Translations under genes and position numbers: made by a program | Notes under the pieces: model-generated | Told to the model about the DNA's origin: nothing | Database searches by the model: none | Seen by the model: only the letters and a program-made list of their open reading frames with translations | Assembly: GCA_024641225.1 (NCBI GenBank) | Contig: JAHEDN010000244.1 | Span: forward strand, 1-5,031 | Length of the DNA: 5,031 nt | Origin: Burkholderiales bacterium | GTDB lineage: Bacteria; Pseudomonadota; Gammaproteobacteria; Burkholderiales; Burkholderiaceae_F | Reading direction: 5' to 3' | Shown: in pieces, positions 1 to 5,031 of the stretch | Layout of the letters: every line of letters starts with the position of its first letter | Position numbering within the stretch: the first letter of the stretch is position 1

Positions 1-518
1 CGGCAGCGGTCGGAGTCACTGTCCTCGAACTCGTATCGCAGGGCGCGCTGGGCGCGTTCGGTCTTGCGCCGGAGCGCTACACCGAGACCCGCTTGCGGCG
101 TGGCACGGTGGCGGCGAACTTCGACTGGGACGGCCGCCGGGTCACGTTCAGCGCGCGTTCGCACGAGCGGCCGCTGACGGACGGCCTGCAGGACCGCATA
201 TCGTTTCAGTTCCAGCTCATGCTGCTCGGCCAGGCGCGGCCGGAGCGGTTTCGCGCCGGCGCGCAGACGGTGCTGTGGATGGCCAGTCGCGACGACGTGA
301 GTGCCTATCGATTCCGCTCCGGCGGTCTCGACACGACGGCCACGGGCATCGGTGAACAAAGCACGGTGCGGATCGAACGCATCGTCGTTGGCGAATCGGA
401 CGCGCGCATGGAGGTGTGGCTGGCGCCCGCCCTCGGCTGGCTGCCGGTCCGCCTGCGTTTCACCGATCGTTACGGTCGGGTGACCGAAAGTGTGCTCGAA
501 TCGATGGCGACGTCATGA
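1..518 (+). CDS. DUF3108 domain-containing protein, C-terminal part (5' truncated by window edge)
   Basis: The reading frame is open from base 3 to the TGA at 516-518, giving 171 visible residues and no convincing start, so the gene begins outside the window. The TTG at 93 is an internal leucine codon. Visible features typical of DUF3108 proteins are a stretch ending GLAPERYTETR, then FDWDGRRVTFS, then LQDRISFQFQLML, and a C-terminal MEVWLAP..GWLPVRLRFTDRYGRV segment. DUF3108 proteins are usually exported and predicted to have a beta-rich, envelope-associated fold; their biochemical role is unknown. No signal peptide can be judged because the N-terminus is missing. The last codons overlap the start of a second DUF3108 gene by ATGA, so the pair probably forms one transcription unit. 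Family assignment rests on remembered motifs and on similarity to the downstream gene; I am fairly sure of the frame and less sure of the function. Confidence 0.8.
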   Translation, partial: AAVGVTVLELVSQGALGAFGLAPERYTETRLRRGTVAANFDWDGRRVTFSARSHERPLTDGLQDRISFQFQLMLLGQARPERFRAGAQTVLWMASRDDVSAYRFRSGGLDTTATGIGEQSTVRIERIVVGESDARMEVWLAPALGWLPVRLRFTDRYGRVTESVLESMATS

Positions 519-1234
519 GAACATCTTTGCGCGTCGCGTTGTCCGCCGGTCTGGCTGCCGTGATACCCACGGTCGCCGGCGCCGAGCTCGCCTGCGGTGC
601 CAACCCACCACTGTCGATGCAGGTCCGTCTCGAATATGGCGTGACTGCGAGCCGGAAGCTGATTTCGCTTTCCGGCGACGGAGTGGTCACTTATCAGCGC
701 AACGGCGACGAATACACGATGGAGTCGTCGCTGCAGGCACTGGGCATCTTCGAGATCAAGCAGCGCTCCGCCGGTACGGCCGGAAGGGAGGGCCTGTCAC
801 CGCGGAAGTTCACGCAGCAAACGACCGGCCGACCGACGTTCAGCGTCGACTTCGACTGGCCGGCGCAGCGGGTGGCGTTTAGCCGGACCGGCAAGTCGGC
901 GCCGACGAAGCCGCAGATGCAGGACCGGCTGAGCCTGCTCATGCAGCTGGCATGGCGCTACCACGCCGATCCGCGCGCGCGCACGATCGAAGTGCCGGTT
1001 GCCGGACATCGGGGCGCATCGAACTACGTGTTCGACGTCCACGGCTCCGAAACCATCAGCGTGCCGGCCGGGCGTTTCGAGGCGGTCAGGTTCGAGCGGC
1101 ACAAGGAAGACGGCGACGAAACGCTCGAGGTCTGGCTGGCGACGGAGATCTGCTCGCTTCCGGCACGGGTGCGGTTCACCGACGACAAGGGCCTGCGGGT
1201 CGAACAGCAGCTGCGTGCGGTGCGGTCGCCCTAG
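515..1234 (+). CDS. DUF3108 domain-containing exported protein
   Basis: This gene encodes 239 residues. The ATG at 515 is chosen because it overlaps the previous stop (ATGA) and gives a clean signal peptide: basic MRTSLR, a hydrophobic stretch to about residue 20, and a likely cleavage after VAGA at residue 23. A start further upstream, such as the GTG at 416, would lie deep inside the preceding gene and would bury the signal peptide. The mature part carries FDWPAQRVAFS (113-123), QDRLSLLMQL (136-145) and FERHKEDGDETLEVWLA followed by LPARVRFTDDKG (193-226), which align in order with the upstream gene. It has two cysteines, C27 just after the predicted cleavage site and C213, which could pair in the periplasm. 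The Shine-Dalgarno sequence is poor, which fits translational coupling to the upstream gene. The molecular function is unknown; an envelope or periplasmic role is inferred from the signal peptide. Confidence 0.85.
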   Translation: MRTSLRVALSAGLAAVIPTVAGAELACGANPPLSMQVRLEYGVTASRKLISLSGDGVVTYQRNGDEYTMESSLQALGIFEIKQRSAGTAGREGLSPRKFTQQTTGRPTFSVDFDWPAQRVAFSRTGKSAPTKPQMQDRLSLLMQLAWRYHADPRARTIEVPVAGHRGASNYVFDVHGSETISVPAGRFEAVRFERHKEDGDETLEVWLATEICSLPARVRFTDDKGLRVEQQLRAVRSP

Positions 1235-1252
1235 AAGCTGCTCTCGGCCGGC

Positions 1253-2068
1253 TCAGCGGACCTTGATGCCGGCAAGCTCCGGCTTCGGCGGCGGAAATGC
1301 CGGCGCCAGGCGCCGCAGCGTGGCCAGCAGGATTTCGGTCACCATCAGGTTGCGGTTGGTCTTGCTGTCCGCAGGAACGACGTACCACGGCGCCTCGCGG
1401 GTGGCGGTCCTGGCGAGCATTTCCTCATAGGCTTTCTCATAGCGCGGCCAGAGCTTGCGCTCCTCGAGGTCCTGCGGGTTGAACTTCCAGTGCTTGTCCG
1501 GATCGTCGATCCGCTCCTGCAGGCGTTTGCGCTGCTCCCCCTCGGAAATATGCAGGAAGCATTTGATGATCGTCGTGCCCGTCTCGACGAGCAGGCGCTC
1601 GAAGGCAATGATGTGGTCGAAGCGCCGCTGGCGTTCGTCGTCGTCGATCCAGCCGTGCACGTACTCGATCAGCACGGCCTCGTAATGCGAGCGATTGAAG
1701 ATCACGATCTCGCCCTTGCCCGGCACGTCGCGATGGTGGCGCCATAGGAAGTCGCGATCCTTTTCCGGTTCGGTGGGGGCGCGATACGACACCGCCCGCA
1801 CGCCGAGCGGGTCGACCGCCTGGAACACCGCGCGGATGGTGCCGTCCTTGCCGCTCGTATCCATTCCCTGCAGGACCAGCAGCACCTTGTCCTTCTTGAG
1901 CGCGTAGAAGCGGTCCTGGACCAGCGCGAGTTCCTTGGACTGCTCCGCCACGCGGAGCTTGGCCGTCGCCTTTCCTTGCCGCACGAACGGCTTCGCTCCC
2001 GCATCGAAGCGCTTCAGCAGGATCTTGCCGGTCTTCTCGAGCCGATACCGTTTCAGTTCGTCCGCCAC
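1253..2068 (-). CDS. ppk2: Polyphosphate kinase 2 family protein (polyphosphate:nucleotide phosphotransferase, class III-like)
   Basis: This 271-residue cytoplasmic enzyme is predicted to transfer phosphate from polyphosphate to a nucleotide; class III PPK2 enzymes act on AMP and ADP. The P-loop kinase fold is visible: Walker A GMDTSGKDG at 68-76 (D70, K74), the Walker B region IVIFNRSHYE at 121-130, and the arginine-rich lid with RIDDPDKHWKFNPQDLEER at 186-204. A C-terminal APWYVVPADSKTNRN segment (226-240) is also typical. Length matches single-domain PPK2 proteins. The start is GTG: an in-frame TGA lies four codons upstream (2078-2080), a GAGAGG site sits 5 bases before it, and no ATG occurs until the Walker A motif. 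The usual Walker B aspartate is asparagine (N125), which I recall as normal for this subgroup. The residue after HYE is alanine (A131), where I recall aspartate in most relatives. The gene is convergent with the DUF3108 pair and downstream of the LysR gene on the same strand; no functional link is evident. Confidence 0.93.
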   Translation of the reverse strand: MADELKRYRLEKTGKILLKRFDAGAKPFVRQGKATAKLRVAEQSKELALVQDRFYALKKDKVLLVLQGMDTSGKDGTIRAVFQAVDPLGVRAVSYRAPTEPEKDRDFLWRHHRDVPGKGEIVIFNRSHYEAVLIEYVHGWIDDDERQRRFDHIIAFERLLVETGTTIIKCFLHISEGEQRKRLQERIDDPDKHWKFNPQDLEERKLWPRYEKAYEEMLARTATREAPWYVVPADSKTNRNLMVTEILLATLRRLAPAFPPPKPELAGIKVR

Positions 2069-2073
2069 GTTTG

Positions 2074-2079
2074 CCTCTC
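2074..2079 (-). promoter_or_regulatory. Ribosome binding site deciding the GTG start of ppk2
   Basis: The minus strand reads GAGAGG here, 5 bases before the GTG at 2068. Together with the in-frame TGA at 2078-2080, which overlaps the site, it fixes the unusual GTG as the start. Confidence 0.7.
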
Positions 2080-2093
2080 AGCGTGTGTTCTCG

Positions 2094-2104
2094 ATGCGAC
2101 GCAT
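2094..2104. repeat. Short inverted repeat upstream of ppk2
   Basis: ATGCG-A-CGCAT is a perfect 5-base inverted repeat around one central base, 26 bases upstream of the ppk2 start. It lies in the 111-base gap between the LysR gene and ppk2, which otherwise holds only a GC-rich tract. It could be an operator for ppk2, but repeats this short also occur by chance in GC-rich DNA. Confidence 0.25.
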
Positions 2105-2179
2105 GCTAGCCGGCGCGGCGACGATCGTGGGGGCGGCGGCGGAGCCGGGCTGCCGGGTGATGGCGTTCTGAAGGATCGA

Positions 2180-3088
2180 TCAGATCTTCCTCAGCCACCA
2201 CTCCCCCTGAAAGAAATCCTGCAGGTACGCGATCAGCGCGGTGACCTTCGCCGGCACCTGTTTCGGCGAGGCGTAGACGGCGTGGATCTCCTGCTCCGGC
2301 AGTGCGTAGTCGTCGAGCACGGGGACCACGCGCCCGGCGGCGACCGACTGGGCCGCCACGTACCAGGGCAGGGCGGCGAGTCCCATGTGCGCGCGCACCG
2401 CGTGCAGGATTGCGGAGAGGTTGTTGGAACGCAGGCTGCCGTGCACGGCCACGCTTAGCGGCCGCTGGCCTCCGCGGACGAAGTGCAGCCGGTCGTCGCC
2501 GAGCACGGTGCTGTAGATCAGCACGTTGTGCCGGGTGAGGTCGGCCGGCGCGCGCGGCTTGCCGTGCTTCTTCAGGTAGGCGGGCGTGGCAACCGTCACC
2601 CACGGATTGGTGCCCAGAAAGCGCGCGCCGAGCGACGAGTCGGCGAGCTTGCCCATGCGGATCGCCACGTCGATGCCGCGTGCCACCAGGTCGACGTAGG
2701 TGTCCTCGAAGGAGAGGTCGATGTTCAGCTGCGGGTGCCGCTTCATGAAGTCGAGCGTGAGCGGCGTGATCACCCGGCGGCCGAAGGCCACCGAGGTGCC
2801 GATGCGCAGCGTGCCGCGCACCTGGCCCTGGCGCGCGTTGGCGATGTCGTCGGCGTCCTCGATCCTTTCGAGGATCTCCTTGCACTTGTCGTAGTACAGC
2901 GCGCCGACCTCGGTCAGGCTCAGGCCGCGCGTGTTGCGGTTCAGCAGTCGCGCGCCGAGCTGGCGTTCGAGCGCCGCCACGTGCTTGGTGACGGTCGGCT
3001 GCGTGAGGTTCAGGTCGCGCGCCGCCCTGGAGAAGCTGCCACTTTCGGCCGCACGCACGAACAGCTGCCAGCCGGTGATCCGGTCCAT
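2180..3088 (-). CDS. LysR-family transcriptional regulator, divergent from gcl
   Basis: This encodes a 302-residue LysR-type regulator of normal family length. The N-terminal winged helix-turn-helix covers about residues 1-60: FVRAAESGSFSRAARDLNLT, then QPTVTKHVAALERQLGARLL, then the wing NRNTRGLSLTEVG. A linker helix follows (about 62-88), then the substrate-binding domain from about residue 92 (GTLRIGTSVAFG) to about 293, including DLVARGIDVAIRMGKLADSSLGAR (133-156), which resembles the CrgA-like subgroup. The ATG at 3088 is preceded by AAGGAGGG with 6 bases between. The gene is back-to-back with gcl, and the shared 130-base gap carries a LysR-type operator motif, so it is predicted to control gcl and its own expression. 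The inducer is unknown; glyoxylate or a related metabolite is a guess from context. The family call is very secure; the target assignment is inference. Confidence 0.95.
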   Translation of the reverse strand: MDRITGWQLFVRAAESGSFSRAARDLNLTQPTVTKHVAALERQLGARLLNRNTRGLSLTEVGALYYDKCKEILERIEDADDIANARQGQVRGTLRIGTSVAFGRRVITPLTLDFMKRHPQLNIDLSFEDTYVDLVARGIDVAIRMGKLADSSLGARFLGTNPWVTVATPAYLKKHGKPRAPADLTRHNVLIYSTVLGDDRLHFVRGGQRPLSVAVHGSLRSNNLSAILHAVRAHMGLAALPWYVAAQSVAAGRVVPVLDDYALPEQEIHAVYASPKQVPAKVTALIAYLQDFFQGEWWLRKI

Positions 3089-3094
3089 GTCTGG

Positions 3095-3102
3095 CCCTCC
3101 TT
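3095..3102 (-). promoter_or_regulatory. Ribosome binding site of the LysR gene
   Basis: The minus strand reads AAGGAGGG, a near-ideal Shine-Dalgarno sequence 6 bases before the ATG at 3088. It supports this start. Confidence 0.8.
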
Positions 3103-3112
3103 GTGCGCAGCC

Positions 3113-3127
3113 ATTCCAGCACGGAAT
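3113..3127. promoter_or_regulatory. Predicted LysR-type operator (ATTCC-N5-GGAAT, T-N11-A)
   Basis: ATTCC (3113-3117) and GGAAT (3123-3127) are perfect inverted arms around AGCAC. The T at 3114 and the A at 3126 are separated by 11 bases, which is the T-N11-A core known for LysR-type operators. The site lies between the divergent regulator and gcl, 25 bases upstream of the regulator's start codon and 91 upstream of that of gcl. This placement fits activation of gcl together with autorepression. The motif is seen directly; binding is inferred. Confidence 0.6.
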
Positions 3128-3136
3128 AGGTGTTAT

Positions 3137-3150
3137 CGCCAGCGCTGGCG
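3137..3150. repeat. Perfect 14-base palindrome in the LysR-gcl intergenic region
   Basis: CGCCAGC followed directly by GCTGGCG is a perfect palindrome with no spacer. It sits just upstream of the putative -35 of gcl and 9 bases downstream of the T-N11-A site. It has no spacer and no following T-run, so it is unlikely to be a terminator for either gene. It could be a second regulator site, either the same LysR protein's activation region or another factor such as a GntR- or TetR-type repressor. Confidence 0.45.
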
Positions 3151-3179
3151 TTCCCCTGCGGGCGGCGGCTGCCTACAGT
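3151..3179 (+). promoter_or_regulatory. Possible sigma70-like promoter of gcl
   Basis: TTCCCC (3151-3156) and TACAGT (3174-3179) are separated by 17 bases and match the -35 and -10 consensus weakly (3 of 6 and 4 of 6). Weak promoters are usual for genes needing a LysR-type activator. A start of transcription near 3186 would place the T-N11-A site centre at about -66, where LysR recognition sites usually lie. The hexamers alone would not be convincing. Confidence 0.3.
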
Positions 3180-3207
3180 GGACGGCATCCGATCGATCTG
3201 CTTTCGC

Positions 3208-3213
3208 AGGAGG
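3208..3213 (+). promoter_or_regulatory. Ribosome binding site of gcl
   Basis: AGGAGG lies 5 bases before the ATG at 3219. The same frame is open far upstream, through the intergenic region and across the LysR gene, so this site is what decides the true start. Confidence 0.85.
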
Positions 3214-3218
3214 AAACC

Positions 3219-5015
3219 ATGGCCCGAATGACTGCCGCCGAAGCCGCCGTGCTCGTCATGGAGCGCGAGGGAATTCACACCGCGTTCGGCGTTCCGGGCG
3301 CGGCGATCAACCCGCTGTACTCGGCGCTGCGCCGGCGCGACAGCATCACCCACATCCTCGCTCGCCACGTCGAGGCGGCTTCGCACATGGCCGAGGGCTA
3401 CACCCGTGCGCGCGCCGGCAACATCGGCGTGTGCATCGGCACTTCCGGCCCGGCGGGTACCGACATGATCACCGGCCTGTACTCGGCGATCGCTGACTCT
3501 ATCCCGATCCTGTGCATCACCGGCCAGGCGCCGCGCGCGCGGCTTTACAAGGAAGACTTCCAGGCGGTCGACATCGAGTCGATCGCCAAGCCGGTCACCA
3601 AATGGGCGGTGACGGTGCGTGAGCCGGCGCAGGTGCCGCGCGCTTTCCAGCAGGCGTTCCATTTGATGCGCTCGGCCCGGCCCGGTCCGGTGCTGATCGA
3701 CCTGCCATTCGACGTGCAGATGGCCGAGATCGAGTTCGACATCGAGACCTACGAGCCGCTGCCGGTGTACAGGCCCGCCGCCACGCGCAAGCAGATCGAG
3801 AAGGCGCTCGACATGCTGGCCGCGGCCGAGAAGCCGCTGATCGTGGCCGGCGGCGGCATCATCAATGCCGATGCCGCGGGCCTCCTAGTCGAGTTCGCGG
3901 AGCTGACCGGCGTACCGGTCATCCCGACACTGATGGGCTGGGGCGCGATCCCCGACGATCATCCGCTGATGGCCGGCATGGTTGGCCTGCAGACCTCGCA
4001 CCGCTACGGCAACGCGACGATGCTGGCCTCCGACTTCGTGCTCGGCATCGGCAACCGCTGGGCCAACCGGCACACCGGCTCGGTCGAGGTCTACACGAAG
4101 GGACGCAAGTTCGTGCACGTGGACATCGAGCCGACCCAGATCGGCCGCGTGTTCGCCCCTGACTACGGCATCGTGTCCGACGCGAAAGTGGCGCTGCAAC
4201 TGTTCGTCGAGGTGGCCCGCGAGCGCAAGAGCACGGGCCGGCTGCGTGACTACACCGACTGGTCTGCACGCTGCGCCGAGCGCAAGCGGCTGATGCTGCG
4301 CAAGTCGCACTTCGATAACGTGCCGATCAAGCCGCAGCGCGTCTACGAGGAGATGAACAGGGTCTTCGGCCGCGACACCGTGTACGTGACGACGATCGGC
4401 CTGTCGCAGATCGCCGGCGCGCAGTTCCTGCACGTGTACGGGCCGCGGCAGTGGATCAACTGCGGCCAGGCCGGCCCGCTCGGCTGGACGATTCCCGCCG
4501 CGCTCGGCGTGGTGGCGGCCGATCCCGCCAGGCAGGTCGTTGGTCTTTCCGGCGACTACGATTTCCAGTTCCTGATCGAAGAACTGGCGGTCGGCGCGCA
4601 GTTCCGTCTGCCTTACGTGCAGGTGCTTGTCAACAACAGCTACCTCGGGCTGATCCGCCAGTCGCAGCGCAACTTCGAGATGGACTTCTGCGTGCAGCTC
4701 GCGTTCGAGAACCAGAACACGCCGGAGGAGGCAGGCGAAGTGCGCGGCTACGGCGTCGACCACTGCAAGGTCGTCGAGGGCCTTGGCTGCAAGGCGCTGC
4801 GCGTGACCGAGCCAGGCAAGATCGAAGGCGCGCTGCGTAAGGCGCAGGCGATGGCGCAGCAGTACCGCGTGCCCGTGGTCGTCGAGTGCATCCTCGAGCG
4901 CGTGACCAATATCTCGATGGGCACCGAGATCGACAACGTGATCGAGTTCGAGGACGTCGACTGCCGCCACCCCGAGGGGCGCAAGGGACTCGAGCTGGCC
5001 GGGCTGCTCGAATGA
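3219..5015 (+). CDS. gcl: Glyoxylate carboligase (tartronate-semialdehyde synthase)
   Basis: Gcl is a ThDP-, FAD- and Mg-dependent cytoplasmic enzyme that joins two glyoxylates to give tartronate semialdehyde and CO2, the entry to the glycerate pathway. The product is 598 residues, close to the 593 of E. coli Gcl, and is recognisably similar along almost its whole length. The N-terminal ThDP domain includes FGVPGAAINP (23-32), ILARHVEAASHMAEGYTRA (46-64) and GTSGPAGTDMITGLYSA (74-90). The central domain (about 188-340) carries the FAD-binding region. The C-terminal ThDP domain has NCGQAGPLGWTIPAALG (414-430) and the cofactor motif GDYDFQ at 445-450, running to NN at 472-473. Residue 51 is valine where most ThDP enzymes have the catalytic glutamate, as is characteristic of true Gcl. 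Compared with E. coli from memory, it has a few extra residues near TPEEAGEVRGYG (501-511) and a different last 20 residues. It is divergent from a LysR gene that probably regulates it. Confidence 0.97.
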   Translation: MARMTAAEAAVLVMEREGIHTAFGVPGAAINPLYSALRRRDSITHILARHVEAASHMAEGYTRARAGNIGVCIGTSGPAGTDMITGLYSAIADSIPILCITGQAPRARLYKEDFQAVDIESIAKPVTKWAVTVREPAQVPRAFQQAFHLMRSARPGPVLIDLPFDVQMAEIEFDIETYEPLPVYRPAATRKQIEKALDMLAAAEKPLIVAGGGIINADAAGLLVEFAELTGVPVIPTLMGWGAIPDDHPLMAGMVGLQTSHRYGNATMLASDFVLGIGNRWANRHTGSVEVYTKGRKFVHVDIEPTQIGRVFAPDYGIVSDAKVALQLFVEVARERKSTGRLRDYTDWSARCAERKRLMLRKSHFDNVPIKPQRVYEEMNRVFGRDTVYVTTIGLSQIAGAQFLHVYGPRQWINCGQAGPLGWTIPAALGVVAADPARQVVGLSGDYDFQFLIEELAVGAQFRLPYVQVLVNNSYLGLIRQSQRNFEMDFCVQLAFENQNTPEEAGEVRGYGVDHCKVVEGLGCKALRVTEPGKIEGALRKAQAMAQQYRVPVVVECILERVTNISMGTEIDNVIEFEDVDCRHPEGRKGLELAGLLE

Positions 5016-5031
5016 GACGGCTTATGCTGCT
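5012..5031 (+). other. Possible start of the next gene, overlapping the gcl stop
   Basis: The gcl stop is embedded in ATGA (5012-5015). The overlapping frame stays open to the window edge and reads MRRLML, with a second in-frame ATG at 5024. It may begin a translationally coupled downstream gene. The few residues do not match the N-terminus of hydroxypyruvate isomerase (Hyi) that I remember, so its identity cannot be told. With only 20 bases this may be chance. Confidence 0.2.

Noticed and set aside
1235..1300. Possible bidirectional terminator between the DUF3108 gene and ppk2.
   Set aside because: Only short GC-rich self-complementary pieces (CGGCCG, AAGC-TCCG-GCTT) are present, with no convincing long stem or T-run on either strand.
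2120..2165. GC-rich CCGG-GCTG-CCGG pairing after the LysR gene as a terminator.
   Set aside because: The stem is only 4 bases and no T-run follows on the minus strand; it could well be composition alone.
2174..3198. GATCGATC occurring at 2174-2181 and 3191-3198, on either side of the LysR gene.
   Set aside because: Two copies of an 8-base palindrome in different contexts can be chance, and the first overlaps the LysR stop codon. There is no sign of a mobile element.
2483..3496. A 337-residue plus-strand frame antisense to the LysR gene and running into gcl.
   Set aside because: Its composition is typical of a shadow frame, it has no domain, and it crosses the regulatory gap and the gcl start.
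2106..3662. A 518-residue open frame on the minus strand across the LysR gene, the intergenic gap and the start of gcl.
   Set aside because: It is rich in Arg, Ala and His with no recognisable domain, and it overlaps two well-supported genes in other frames. Long spurious frames are expected in GC-rich DNA.
3885..4970. A 361-residue open frame antisense to gcl.
   Set aside because: It is the mirror of gcl codons (His-, Val-, Asp- and Leu-rich, low complexity) with no motif or ribosome binding site that stands out.

Overview
The window is GC-rich, gene-dense bacterial DNA that looks chromosomal. Gene content suggests a betaproteobacterium, probably of the Burkholderiales: a LysR-type regulator divergent from glyoxylate carboligase, a class III-like polyphosphate kinase 2, and paired DUF3108 envelope-type proteins. 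The taxon is inferred from gene types and base composition; there is no marker gene in the window.

Left part (1-1234, + strand): two consecutive DUF3108-family genes. The first is cut by the left edge and only its C-terminal part is seen. The second (515-1234) has a signal peptide and starts inside the stop of the first through an ATGA overlap, so the two are probably translationally coupled. They share motifs along their length and look like an old tandem duplication. Their function is not known.

Middle (1253-2068, - strand): a GTG-started PPK2-family polyphosphate:nucleotide phosphotransferase, convergent with the DUF3108 pair across only 18 bases. The 111 bases upstream of it (2069-2179) hold its ribosome binding site and a short inverted repeat, with no gene.

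Right part (2180-5015): a LysR-family regulator (- strand) and, divergent from it, a full-length glyoxylate carboligase gene, gcl (+ strand). The 130-base gap between their start codons is the most informative non-coding stretch. It holds an ATTCC-N5-GGAAT inverted repeat with the T-N11-A core of a LysR-type operator, then a perfect 14-base palindrome, then a weak promoter-like pair and a strong AGGAGG site before gcl. The layout fits a LysR regulator that controls gcl and itself. Gcl condenses two glyoxylate molecules to tartronate semialdehyde and CO2, feeding glyoxylate (from glycolate, purine/allantoin or related sources) to glycerate. The pathway's usual next genes would lie to the right; the last bases may begin one.

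No RNA gene, mobile element, CRISPR array or wholly new system is visible. The points most worth checking are the divergent operator region, the coupled DUF3108 pair, and an unusual residue next to the Walker B region of the PPK2.
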